DNA from: Nocardiopsis ganjiahuensis DSM 45031
GTDB taxonomy: Bacteria > Actinomycetota > Actinomycetes > Streptosporangiales > Streptosporangiaceae
Direction of reading: 5' to 3'
Length of the DNA: 64,000 nt
Assembly (NCBI RefSeq): GCF_000341085.1
Contig: NZ_ANBA01000001.1
Location: forward strand, 1 to 64,000
In this document: piece after piece, positions 50,768 through 58,944 of the stretch
Layout of the letters: each line of letters starts with the position of its first letter
Position numbering within the stretch: position 1 is the first letter of the stretch
Notes under the pieces: model-generated
What the model was told of the DNA's origin: nothing
The model's input: only the letters and a program-made list of their open reading frames with translations
Database searches by the model: none
Position numbers and translations under genes: made by a program

Positions 50768-52183
50768 CTACCTGCCGGGGCGGTAGCCGGCCTGGGTCTG
50801 CGGGTTGAACTCGTCGTAGGTGACCTTCTCGGCCACGCGCAGACGCGGGTCGGTCAGCTTCAGCACGTCCAGGCCCCGGCGCATGTCGGAGGAGTAGACG
50901 TGGCCGTTGTAGTAGTACGCCGACCAGGTGCTGCCGTTCTCCATGTCCGGGTCGATCCGGGAGTCGGCGTCGAAGTAGCCGATCTCACGCGGGTTCTTCG
51001 GGTCCTTGAAGTCGATGACCGACACCCCGCCCTGGTACCAGGACTGGACGAAGTAGTTCTTGCCGGGGACCGGGATGAGCGAGCCGTTGTGCGCCACGCA
51101 GTTCTGCTGGTCGCCCTGGTGGCGGTCGATCTTGAAGTAGCTCGCGAACTCCAGGCTGTGCCCGTCCGCGGTCTCGTCGAGCGTGTAGATGGCGTTGGCG
51201 CCGCGCTCCGGGCCGATCTCCTCGGTGCAGGTGGCCGCGCCGCCGCCGCCGAGCTCGTCGGTGAACAGGACCGACTTGGCGTCGTTGGTGAACGTCGCCG
51301 AGTGCCAGAACGCGAAGTTCTCGTCCTGGACGACCTCGGTCACGACCGGGTTGACCGGGTCGGCGATGTCCATGATGATGCCGTCGCCCATGCAGGCCCC
51401 CGCCGCGATGTCCTTCTCGGGGTAGGCGGTGATGTCGTGGCAGCCCTCGGTGGGACGGAGCAGACCGGGCTGCTCGTGGTTGCCGCCCTCGGGGAACAGG
51501 ACCGGCTCGTTGACGATCGCGGCCGAGGCCGGGTCGTCCAGCGGCACCTCGATGATCGCGATCTTGTCGTGCGGCGGCTGGCAGTTCGGGAAGCTGGCCG
51601 AGGGGGCGTACGACGAGACGTAGACCAGCTCGGTACCGGCCTCCTTGCTGGGCACGAGGGTGAGGGTGTGCGAACCGCAGTCGGTGCGCACGGCGGCGAC
51701 GTACTGCGGGTTGGCCTTGTCCGAGATGTCGAAGATGCGGACACCCTCGAACCCGTCCGGGTCGGTGACGGGGACCGCGGGGGCGCCGCACTCGTCACTG
51801 GCGCGCGGGGAGTCCACCGCGAAGTACAGCAGGTCGCCGCTGACCGACACGTCGCCCTGGCCGCCGGGGCAGACGACCTCGGAGACGATCTGGGGGTCGG
51901 CCGGGTCCGCGACGTCGTAGACGACGAAGCCGTCGTAGTTGCCGCCGATGACGTGGTCACCGGTGAAGGCCATGTCGGAGTTGGTGTTGCTGACCGCCTC
52001 CGGCTTGGGCACGTTGGCGATGTGTTCGACGTTGTCGCTGCTGACGCTGTCGGAGGGGGGCGTGTCGGCGTGAGCCGTCGCCGGGCCGAGGAGCCCGGCG
52101 AACAGGGTCGCGGCCGCGGTCAGGGCGACTGCCGTCGCACCGCGTAGGCGGAGTCCGGCCCTTCTGGGGGGAGTTACGGGCAT
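50768..52183 (-). CDS. Secreted LVIVD repeat beta-propeller protein, paralogue 2
   Basis: 471 residues from the ATG at 52183 (GGAG upstream); an earlier in-frame start runs through the upstream hairpin. Twin-arginine-like start RRAGLRLRG then a hydrophobic core to AHA (39). The blade order and the Cys/His landmarks are those of paralogue 1 (GCHDITAYP, FWHSATFTND, NCVAHNGSLIPVPG, NYFVQSWYQGGVSVIDF). It has an extra loop EGGNHEQPGLLRPTEGCH before the CHDIT motif, where the others read DGGNRTT/STxGCH. Long stretches are near-identical to gene 1 in protein and DNA. Confidence 0.85.
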   Translation of the reverse strand: MPVTPPRRAGLRLRGATAVALTAAATLFAGLLGPATAHADTPPSDSVSSDNVEHIANVPKPEAVSNTNSDMAFTGDHVIGGNYDGFVVYDVADPADPQIVSEVVCPGGQGDVSVSGDLLYFAVDSPRASDECGAPAVPVTDPDGFEGVRIFDISDKANPQYVAAVRTDCGSHTLTLVPSKEAGTELVYVSSYAPSASFPNCQPPHDKIAIIEVPLDDPASAAIVNEPVLFPEGGNHEQPGLLRPTEGCHDITAYPEKDIAAGACMGDGIIMDIADPVNPVVTEVVQDENFAFWHSATFTNDAKSVLFTDELGGGGAATCTEEIGPERGANAIYTLDETADGHSLEFASYFKIDRHQGDQQNCVAHNGSLIPVPGKNYFVQSWYQGGVSVIDFKDPKNPREIGYFDADSRIDPDMENGSTWSAYYYNGHVYSSDMRRGLDVLKLTDPRLRVAEKVTYDEFNPQTQAGYRPGR

Positions 52184-52234
52184 GCTTTCTCCAGATCGTT
52201 TCGCGTGGGGGAACGGGGGTCGGGGTGGTATGCG

Positions 52235-52266
52235 GCGGGGCCGCGGCTTCACGGCCGCGGCCCCGC
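52235..52266 (-). terminator. Hairpin downstream of LVIVD gene 3
   Basis: GCGGGGCCGCGG (52235-52246) and CCGCGGCCCCGC (52255-52266) form a perfect 12-bp stem with an 8-nt loop, 60 bp past the gene 3 stop and 52 bp before gene 2. Confidence 0.75.
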
Positions 52267-52325
52267 TTCCTCCCGTTTGCCCTGACTCCCCAGGAGGAGC
52301 CACCGGGAGGGATTCGTGGGTCGCG

Positions 52326-53774
52326 TCAGCGTCCCGGTCGGTAACTCGGCTGCGACTGCGGGTTGAACTCGTCGTAGGTGACGCTTTCGGCGGAGCGCAG
52401 GCGCGGTTCGTCGATCTTGATCACGTCCAGGCCGCGGCTGATGTCGGAGGAGTAGACGTAGCCGTTGTAGTAGTACGCCGACCAGGAGCCGCCGAGGACC
52501 AGGTTGTCCTCGTCGATCGGGGCCCGGTCGAAGTAACCGATCTCGCGGGGGTTCTTCGGGTCGTTGAAGTCGATGACCGAGACGCCGCCCTGATACCAGG
52601 ACTGCACGAAGAAGTCCCGCCCCGGGGTGGGGATCAGCGAACCGTTGTGCGCGACGCAGTTCTCGGTCTCGCTCTGCACGCGCGGGATCTTGTAGTAGCT
52701 CTCGAACTGGAGCCCGGGAGCCTCGTCGGCCTTGGCACCCTTGCCGCCCTTACCGCTCTTGGCGCCCTTGCCGTCGATCGTGTAGATGGCGTTGGCGCCG
52801 CGCTCGGCCCCGGAGTCCTCGGTGCAGATGGCGCCGCCACCGCCGCCGAGTTCGTCGGTGAAGATCACGGTGCCCGCGTCGTTGGTGAACGTGGCGGAGT
52901 GCCAGAACGCGAAGTTCTCGTCCTGGACCACGTCGGTGACGACGGGATGGGCGGGGTCGGAGATGTCCATCAGGATGCCGTCGCCCATGCACGCGCCCGC
53001 GGCGAGGTCGATCTCGGGGTAGGCGGTGATGTCGTGGCAGCCGGCGGTGGTGCGGTTGCCGCCGTCCGGGAACAGGACCGGCTCGCTGACCAGTGCCGCC
53101 TCGGAGGGGTTGTCGACGGGGATCTCGACGACGGAGATCTTGTCGTGCGGCGGCTGGCAGTTCGGGAAGCGCTCCGAGGGCGAGTACGAGGAGACGTACA
53201 CGTAGTCGTGTTCGCCGTCCTTGCCGGGCACCAGCGTGTTCGTGTGCGAACCGCAGTCGGTGCGCACCGCTGACACGTACTGCGGGTCGGCCTTGTCCGA
53301 GATGTCGAAGACCCGGATGCCCTCGAACCCGTCCGGGTCCGTGGTGGGCACGGAGGGCGCACCGCACTCGTCACTGGCGCGCGGGTAGTCGACGGAGAAG
53401 TACAGCAGGTCGCCGCTGACCGACACGTCGCCCTGCCCGCCGGGGCACAGCACCTCGGAGACGACCGCCGGGGACTCCGGTTCGGAGATGTCGTAGATGA
53501 CGAAACCGTTGTAGTTGCCGCCGATCGCGTAGTCACCCGTGAACGCCAGGTCCGAGTTGAAGTCGTCCATCACGTCGGACTTCGGGACGTTGGTCACGTG
53601 GGTGAGGTTGTCGCTGGTTTCGGCGTCGCTCACGAAGGGGGTCTCGTCCGCTGACGCGGCGGCCGGACCGAGAAGGCCCATGGTCAGGGCGCCGACACCG
53701 GCGAGAGCGAAGCCGGCGAGGCCGCGTCGGTGAAGCGGGCGTCCTGAGAGGGAGGGGGCGGGGGATGACGCCAT
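52326..53774 (-). CDS. Secreted LVIVD repeat beta-propeller protein, paralogue 3
   Basis: 482 residues from the ATG at 53774 (GGAG upstream). Twin-arginine-like HRRGLAGFAL, hydrophobic core, cleavage near ASA at 42. Same blades and Cys/His landmarks as the others (DECGAPSVP, TDCGSHTNT, NCQPPHDK, GCHDIT, FWHSATFTND, NCVAHNGSLIPTPG). Distinctive Gly/Lys insert GKGAKSGKGGKGAKADE between the AIYTI strand and the YYKI strand, a surface loop that is short in the other three. It has an AT-rich promoter region and so may head a transcript running towards genes 2 and 1. Confidence 0.85.
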   Translation of the reverse strand: MASSPAPSLSGRPLHRRGLAGFALAGVGALTMGLLGPAAASADETPFVSDAETSDNLTHVTNVPKSDVMDDFNSDLAFTGDYAIGGNYNGFVIYDISEPESPAVVSEVLCPGGQGDVSVSGDLLYFSVDYPRASDECGAPSVPTTDPDGFEGIRVFDISDKADPQYVSAVRTDCGSHTNTLVPGKDGEHDYVYVSSYSPSERFPNCQPPHDKISVVEIPVDNPSEAALVSEPVLFPDGGNRTTAGCHDITAYPEIDLAAGACMGDGILMDISDPAHPVVTDVVQDENFAFWHSATFTNDAGTVIFTDELGGGGGAICTEDSGAERGANAIYTIDGKGAKSGKGGKGAKADEAPGLQFESYYKIPRVQSETENCVAHNGSLIPTPGRDFFVQSWYQGGVSVIDFNDPKNPREIGYFDRAPIDEDNLVLGGSWSAYYYNGYVYSSDISRGLDVIKIDEPRLRSAESVTYDEFNPQSQPSYRPGR

Positions 53775-53834
53775 GTGTACTCCTGATTCTGAATGGAGCG
53801 AAACAGGAAGAACGTACACAGTTCAACATCAATA

Positions 53835-53874
53835 TGTATAGAGGGAAACAAAAGAAACTTGGTTGTTTACATGG
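53835..53874 (-). promoter_or_regulatory. AT-rich promoter region of LVIVD gene 3
   Basis: Within a gap far less GC-rich than the rest of the window (53780-53900), the minus strand has a -10-like TATACA (53840-53835). The plus-strand word AACTTGGTTGTTTACATGG (53856-53874) resembles ACTTTGGGTTGTACATCC upstream of LVIVD gene 4, suggesting a shared regulatory element. Confidence 0.5.
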
Positions 53875-53948
53875 TGTAGAGCTGACCCGATCTGACTACG
53901 CACAGTGCCTAGACTTTCCCGCGACCGCCCCTCCGAGCGCGCCGAACC

Positions 53949-53978
53949 GGGTGCGGCGGTCCGAGAACCGCCGCACCC
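53949..53978 (-). terminator. Hairpin downstream of LVIVD gene 4
   Basis: GGGTGCGGCGGT (53949-53960) and ACCGCCGCACCC (53967-53978) form a perfect 12-bp stem with a 6-nt loop, 7 bp past the stop. Confidence 0.78.
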
Positions 53979-53984
53979 GCACGG

Positions 53985-55379
53985 CTACCCGTTCGGGAGC
54001 TCCGGCTGTGACTGAGGGTTGAATTCGTCCATGACCACCGCCCCGGCCCCCTCGAACCGGGGGTCGGTGAGTTCGAGGATGTCCAGCCCCTGCTCGATGT
54101 CGGAGGAGTAGACGTGGCCGTTGTAGTAGTACGCCGACCAGGAGCCCGCGGTACGCAGGTCCTTCGGGTCCACCGGCCCCCGGTCGAAGTGGCCCACCTC
54201 GACGGGCCGGTCGGGGTCGGTGAGGTCGATGACCGAGACCCCGCCCTGGTACCAGGCCTGCACGAAGAGGTCCTCACCCGGCACCGGGATCAGGGACCCG
54301 TTGTGCGCCACACAGTTCTCAGTTTCGGACTGATGGCGCGGCAATTTGTAGTAGCTCCGAAATTGCAGCTCAGGGCTGTCGCCCGAGGTGTCCAGGGAGT
54401 AGATCGCATTGGCTCCCCGTTCGGGTCCGATCTCCTCGTTGCACGTGGCCGCGCTGCCCCCGCCGAGTTCGTCGGTGAAGACCACGTTGTTCGCGTCGTT
54501 GGTGAAGGTGGCGGAGTGCCAGAACGCGAAGTTCTCGTCCTGGACGCGTTCGACGACCTGCGGGGCGAGCGGGTCGGTGATGTCCAGCAGCACCCCGTCG
54601 CCCAGGCAGGCCGCCGCGGCCAGCCCTCTGGCCGGGTAGGCGGTGATGTCGTGGCAGCCGGTGGTGGTGCGGTTGCCGCCGTCCGGGAACAGGACCGGCT
54701 CGTCGACGACCGCCGCGGCACCCGGGTCCTCGTGCGGCACCTCGATGACCGCGATCTTGTCGTGCGGCGGCTGACAGTTCGGAAAGCTCTCCGAGGGCGA
54801 GTACGAGGACACGTAGACCACGTCGCTGCGTCCGTCGGCCCCGGGCACCAGGGTGTTGGTGTGCGAACCGCAGTCGGTGGCCACCGAGGCGACGTACTGG
54901 GGGTTGGCCCGGTCGGAGATGTCGAAGATCCGGATGCCCTCGAACCCGTCGGGGTCGCTGCTCGGGACCGGCGGGGCGCCGCACTCGTCACTGGCGCGCG
55001 GGTAGTCGACGGAGAAGTACAGCAGGTCGCCGCTGACCGACACGTCGCCCTGCCCGCCGGGGCACAGAACAGTGGCCACCACGAGGGGGTCGGCCGGGTC
55101 GGAGACGTCGTAGACGACGAACCCGTCGTAGTTGCCGCCGATCGCGTGGTCGCCGGTGAAGGCGAGATCGGAGTTGAACGCCGAACCCAGCACTTCGGGC
55201 TTGGGGACGTTGGCCAGGTGCACCACTCCCCCGTCCGTGCTCACCCCGTCGGCGGCGCCGGCGGCCGGAACGGCCAGGCCCGCCGCCACCAGCACGGAGA
55301 CCGCCAGGACGCCCTGTCGGCCGAACCCGGACCGCCGGAACCAGAGCCGCCGAGGTCTTCGTCCCGCTCCCGAACTCAT
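53985..55379 (-). CDS. Secreted LVIVD repeat beta-propeller protein, paralogue 4
   Basis: 464 residues from the ATG at 55379. Arg-rich N-terminus, hydrophobic core VLAVSVLVAAGLAVPAAGAA and cleavage near residue 42. Blades and landmarks as in the other copies (DECGAPPVP, TDCGSHTNT, NCQPPHDK, GCHDIT, FWHSATFTND, CNEEIGPERGANAIY, NCVAHNGSLIPVPG). It ends SQPELPNG instead of the YRPGR terminus shared by copies 1-3, and its first blade is more divergent, so it is probably the oldest branch of the array. Divergent from the DUF305 lipoprotein gene, with a palindrome between them. Confidence 0.85.
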   Translation of the reverse strand: MSSGAGRRPRRLWFRRSGFGRQGVLAVSVLVAAGLAVPAAGAADGVSTDGGVVHLANVPKPEVLGSAFNSDLAFTGDHAIGGNYDGFVVYDVSDPADPLVVATVLCPGGQGDVSVSGDLLYFSVDYPRASDECGAPPVPSSDPDGFEGIRIFDISDRANPQYVASVATDCGSHTNTLVPGADGRSDVVYVSSYSPSESFPNCQPPHDKIAVIEVPHEDPGAAAVVDEPVLFPDGGNRTTTGCHDITAYPARGLAAAACLGDGVLLDITDPLAPQVVERVQDENFAFWHSATFTNDANNVVFTDELGGGSAATCNEEIGPERGANAIYSLDTSGDSPELQFRSYYKLPRHQSETENCVAHNGSLIPVPGEDLFVQAWYQGGVSVIDLTDPDRPVEVGHFDRGPVDPKDLRTAGSWSAYYYNGHVYSSDIEQGLDILELTDPRFEGAGAVVMDEFNPQSQPELPNG

Positions 55380-55398
55380 GCCCCACCCCCGAAAACCA

Positions 55399-55426
55399 CC
55401 CAAAGAAGTCAGTTGACTACTTTGGG
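55399..55426. promoter_or_regulatory. 28-bp near-perfect palindrome in the LVIVD4/DUF305 divergent promoter
   Basis: CCCAAAGAAGTCA (55399-55411) and TGACTACTTTGGG (55414-55426) are inverted repeats with one mismatch around GT. It lies 20 bp above the LVIVD4 start and 210 bp before the DUF305 start. A dimeric repressor or activator controlling LVIVD4, perhaps the pair, is the simplest reading. Confidence 0.65.
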
Positions 55427-55635
55427 TTGTACATCCACTACTCACCGCAGACCAGACGAAACGCCGAGAACGGACATCTCTCCCTGAAGCCATGCACCGA
55501 GAGGCCGACACGCACCCAGCACTAGACAAAACACCCATGGAGTGAGTAGAAAACCCGCAGGGTGTCGCGTTCGTTCGCGTGCATCCGCAACGACGGGCAA
55601 CGGGCCCGCCGACCCCCACCCCTGGAGGAGACCTC

Positions 55636-56343
55636 GTGCGTCGCCTGGCACTCGCAGCCGGAACCGCCCTCGTGCTGCTCGGAGCCCCGGCCTGTAGCGG
55701 CGACGACGGAGAGCAGTCCGCCAACGTCATCGCTCCCGGAGCCCCCGGAGAGTCCTCCACACCCGCAACGGCCGAGCAGATCGCCGCCCTCGCCGAGGAA
55801 CAGGGCCACAACGAGGCCGACGTCACCTACCTGGTGAAGATGATCGAACACCATTCCCAGGCCCTGGAGATGACCGAACTGGTCGAGGAGCGCTACGAGC
55901 GCGACGGCATCGAGCGCATCGCCGACCGCATCTCCGCCGCGCAGGGCCCCGAGATCTCGGCGATGGAGAGCTGGCTGGAGGAGAACGTCTTCGGCCCGGC
56001 CCGGGACAACCCCGCCCACCAGAACTTCTGCGGGCTGGAGGGCGACGGCAGCCACCACTCCGAAGAGGACGACGTGGCCGAGTGCGACCTCCAGGTCGAC
56101 CACGAGGACATGGAGGGCATGGTCGCCGACGAGGACATGGAGCGTCTCACCGAGGCCGAGGGCGACGACTTCGACCAGCTCTTCGTCGAACTCATGACCG
56201 TCCACCACCAGGGCGCGGTCACCATGGCCGAGGAGATCATGGAAGAGGGCAAGGACCAGGAGGTCCTGCGGATGGCCAACGACCTCATCGCCGAGCAGAA
56301 CACCGAGATCGCCCGTATGGAGAAGGTCCTCTCCGACGGCTAG
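55636..56343 (+). CDS. DUF305 lipoprotein
   Basis: 235 residues from a GTG with GGAGGAG five bases upstream. Signal peptide with lipobox-like GAPAC (Cys20; Pro at -2 is slightly unusual), then an acidic linker. Two four-helix-type halves each carry the family signature: MIEHHSQALEMTEL (residues 71-79 core) and MTVHHQGAVTMAEE (from 189), with methionine- and His-rich helices. DUF305 members such as cyanobacterial CopM bind copper; metal binding here is inferred from family. A histidine/acidic insert (GSHHSEEDDVAE) lies between the halves. Divergent from the LVIVD array. Confidence 0.85.
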   Translation: MRRLALAAGTALVLLGAPACSGDDGEQSANVIAPGAPGESSTPATAEQIAALAEEQGHNEADVTYLVKMIEHHSQALEMTELVEERYERDGIERIADRISAAQGPEISAMESWLEENVFGPARDNPAHQNFCGLEGDGSHHSEEDDVAECDLQVDHEDMEGMVADEDMERLTEAEGDDFDQLFVELMTVHHQGAVTMAEEIMEEGKDQEVLRMANDLIAEQNTEIARMEKVLSDG

Positions 56344-56373
56344 TGCCTGCGTTGGGCCTCCGCTCCGCTTCGG
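56342..56373. repeat. 32-bp direct repeat, copy 1
   Basis: AGTGCCTGCGTTGGGCCTCC and the following 12 bases (to 56373) recur exactly at 56486-56517. This copy overlaps the DUF305 stop codon. The 320-bp gap between DUF305 and clpX otherwise contains only the clpX terminator. Confidence 0.8.
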
Positions 56374-56485
56374 CCCGTGTTCGGGCGCCCGGGAAGGGAG
56401 GGATTCTTCATCCTCGTCCACGCCTGACGCTCGTACCTCGCTAGCGGCTCGACTCGTCTTGCAGAACCCTCCCGGCGCCCTCACC

Positions 56486-56517
56486 AGTGCCTGCGTTGGG
56501 CCTCCGCTCCGCTTCGG
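56486..56517. repeat. 32-bp direct repeat, copy 2
   Basis: Exact copy of 56342-56373, offset by 144 bp. The sequence after both copies (CCGTGT-CGG-CGCCGG) is also loosely similar. No transposase or terminal inverted repeat is present. Confidence 0.8.
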
Positions 56518-56589
56518 ACCTCCGCCTTGGGCCGTGTCCGGACGCCGGAGGGCCCCAGCCGGGCTCCAGGAAGGCCTCAGACGTGAGTC

Positions 56590-56618
56590 GGGGCGCCTCC
56601 CGCAAAGGGAGGCGCCCC
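56590..56618 (-). terminator. clpX terminator
   Basis: GGGGCGCCTCCC (56590-56601) and GGGAGGCGCCCC (56607-56618) form a perfect 12-bp stem with loop GCAAA, 46 bp past the clpX stop. Confidence 0.82.
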
Positions 56619-56663
56619 GGAGCCCGCGCCCGCTTCCCGCTCGATCTCAGCGGGTCGGGTCGG

Positions 56664-57947
56664 TCAGGCCGACTTCTCCTGACGGCCGTCGTCGTCAGCC
56701 TCGAGCTTGGCGCGCGGCACGATCGTCGGGTTCACGTGCTGCTCGACCGCCTCGCGGGTGATGATCACCTGGGCGACGTCCTCACGGCTGGGCACCTCGT
56801 ACATCACCGAGAGCAGGACCTCCTCGATGATGGCGCGCAGCCCGCGGGCGCCGGTCCCCCGGATGATGCCCTGTTCCGCGATGGCCTCCAGGGCGTCCTG
56901 GGTGAACTCCAGCTCGACGTTGTCCAGCTCGAACAACCGCTGGTACTGCTTGACCAGGGCGTTGCGCGGCTCGGTGAGGATCTGGATCAGCGCGACCTTG
57001 TCCAGGTTGTGCACGCTGGTGATCACCGGCAGGCGGCCGATGAACTCCGGGATCATCCCGAACTTGAGCAGGTCCTCCGGCATGACCTCGCCGAACAGCG
57101 CGGTCCCGGCCATCTCGCTCTTGGGCCGCAGCACGGCGTTGAAGCCCATGCCCTGCTGCCCCGTGCGGGACTCGATGATCTTCTCCAGCCCCGCGAAGGC
57201 CCCGCCGCAGATGAACAGCACGTTGGTGGTGTCGATCTGGATGAACTCCTGGTGCGGGTGCTTGCGCCCGCCCTGCGGGGGCACACTCGCCGTGGTGCCC
57301 TCGAGGATCTTCAGCAGCGCCTGCTGGACCCCCTCACCCGACACGTCGCGCGTGATCGACGGGTTCTCGCTCTTGCGAGCCACCTTGTCGACCTCGTCGA
57401 TGTAGATGATGCCGGTCTCGGCCTTCTTGACGTCGTAGTCAGCGGCCTGGATCAGCTTCAGGAGGATGTTCTCGACGTCCTCGCCCACGTACCCCGCCTC
57501 GGTCAGTGCCGTGGCGTCCGCGATGGCGAAGGGGACGTTCAGGATCTTCGCGAGGGTCTGGGCCAACAGGGTCTTGCCCGACCCGGTCGGACCCAGCAGC
57601 AGGATGTTCGACTTGGCGATCTCGACGTCCTCGCCACCGGGGCGGTCGGTCTCCGAACGGACCCTCTTGTAGTGGTTGTACACCGCCACCGAGAGGGCCT
57701 TCTTCGCCTGTTCCTGCCCGATCACGTAGGAGTCGAGGAAGTCGAAGATCTCCCGGGGCTTGGGGAGGGAGTCCCACGTGAGCTCAGTGGCGTCAGCGAG
57801 TTCCTCTTCGATGATCTCGTTGCACAGATCGATGCACTCATCGCAGATATACACGCCGGGGCCAGCGATGAGCTTCTTCACCTGCTTTTGGCTCTTACCG
57901 CAGAATGAGCACTTCAGCAGGTCCCCGCCGTCGCCGATGCGTGCCAC
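56664..57947 (-). CDS. clpX: ATP-dependent Clp protease ATP-binding subunit ClpX
   Basis: 427 residues from the GTG at 57947 (GAGGAG seven to eight bases upstream). N-terminal zinc-binding domain [10 protein letters not shown]...[11 protein letters not shown], Walker [16 protein letters not shown], Walker [14 protein letters not shown], pore loop GYVGEDVEN, sensor motifs in [12 protein letters not shown]. Unfolds substrates into the ClpP1P2 chamber. The IGF loop that docks on ClpP lies near [15 protein letters not shown]. 282 bp below clpP2 with a hairpin between. Confidence 0.97.
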   Translation of the reverse strand: MARIGDGGDLLKCSFCGKSQKQVKKLIAGPGVYICDECIDLCNEIIEEELADATELTWDSLPKPREIFDFLDSYVIGQEQAKKALSVAVYNHYKRVRSETDRPGGEDVEIAKSNILLLGPTGSGKTLLAQTLAKILNVPFAIADATALTEAGYVGEDVENILLKLIQAADYDVKKAETGIIYIDEVDKVARKSENPSITRDVSGEGVQQALLKILEGTTASVPPQGGRKHPHQEFIQIDTTNVLFICGGAFAGLEKIIESRTGQQGMGFNAVLRPKSEMAGTALFGEVMPEDLLKFGMIPEFIGRLPVITSVHNLDKVALIQILTEPRNALVKQYQRLFELDNVELEFTQDALEAIAEQGIIRGTGARGLRAIIEEVLLSVMYEVPSREDVAQVIITREAVEQHVNPTIVPRAKLEADDDGRQEKSA

Positions 57948-58097
57948 CCAGCCACTCCTCAAAACTAAGGCCGCCCCGTTCACGGCGTGCGCGGCGCCGA
58001 ACGGACGGAAGGTTTCCGGCTCCCGTGTTCCGTTCACGACCGGCCAGCCATGAACGGGGCGATCTGTGTGTCGCTCTCCGCCAGACTAAGCGAAAAA

Positions 58098-58149
58098 CCG
58101 GACCGGCTTCACCACCGGGCTGTCCCAGGCGGGTCAGAAACCGGTCCGG
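58098..58149 (-). terminator. Possible long-loop hairpin between clpP2 and clpX
   Basis: CCGGACCGG (58098-58106) is repeated inverted as CCGGTCCGG (58141-58149) with a 34-nt loop; both arms are preceded by AAA-rich sequence. May terminate clpP1P2 or mark the clpX promoter region. Confidence 0.4.
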
Positions 58150-58229
58150 CAGGTACTTCTGGTGACCTGGTTCCTCCGGCGCGGAACGTCTTCGCGTGGG
58201 CGAGGAACGCCCGGCCGGAGGACAGTGCC

Positions 58230-58886
58230 CTACTTCAGGGAAGCCTTGCGGTAGGGCAGCACGAAGTCGATGAGACCGTACTCGACGGCCTCCTCCGCGG
58301 TGAGGATCTTGTCCCGCTCGATGTCCTTCGAGACCTGCTCCCGGGACCGGCCCGTGTGCTTGGCCAGAGTGGTCTCCAGCTGCGTACGGATACGGGTGAT
58401 CTCGTTGGCCTGGATCTCGATGTCACTGGCCTGACCGTGCATACCCTCGGTCGCGGGCTGGTGGATCATCATCCGGGCGTTGGGCAGGGCACCGCGCTTA
58501 CCCGCGGTGCCACCCGCCAGCAGGATCGCGGCGGCCGACGCGGCCTGTCCGATGCACACCGTCTGGATGTCGGGGCGCACGAACTGCATGGTGTCGTAGA
58601 TCGCCATCAGCGAGGTGAAGGACCCGCCGGGCGAGTTGATGTACATCTGGATGTCGCGCTCGGAGTCGAGCTGCTCGAGCGTGATGAGCTGGGCCATCAG
58701 GTCGTTGGCCGAAGTGTCGTCGATCTGGACGCCGACGAAGATGATCCGCTCTTCGAAGAGCTTGTTGTACGGATTCATCTCCTTGACGCCGTACGACGTA
58801 CGCTCCACGTAGGACGGCAGGACGTAGCGGCTCTGAGGAGCCATCGAGGCCGCGCCGCCGATGAGACTGGGGTTGAACTCGGTCAT
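58230..58886 (-). CDS. clpP2: ATP-dependent Clp protease proteolytic subunit (ClpP2)
   Basis: 218 residues from the ATG at 58886 ([11 protein letters not shown]); a GTG six codons upstream is less likely. Catalytic Ser117 in GQAASAAA and His142 in MIHQPATEG; the N-terminal extension of about 40 residues with [13 protein letters not shown] is typical of the second paralogue in actinobacteria. Assembles with ClpP1 into the mixed tetradecamer. 58 bp below clpP1. Confidence 0.96.
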   Translation of the reverse strand: MTEFNPSLIGGAASMAPQSRYVLPSYVERTSYGVKEMNPYNKLFEERIIFVGVQIDDTSANDLMAQLITLEQLDSERDIQMYINSPGGSFTSLMAIYDTMQFVRPDIQTVCIGQAASAAAILLAGGTAGKRGALPNARMMIHQPATEGMHGQASDIEIQANEITRIRTQLETTLAKHTGRSREQVSKDIERDKILTAEEAVEYGLIDFVLPYRKASLK

Positions 58887-58944
58887 TTCACGCCTTCCAC
58901 GCACTGCGCCGATTCATGGACTGGGCCAGGTCAGCACCAAACTG

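Noticed and set aside
55442-55651. Small leftward open frame between LVIVD4 and DUF305
   Set aside because: No ribosome site, no conserved features, and it overlaps the DUF305 start region.
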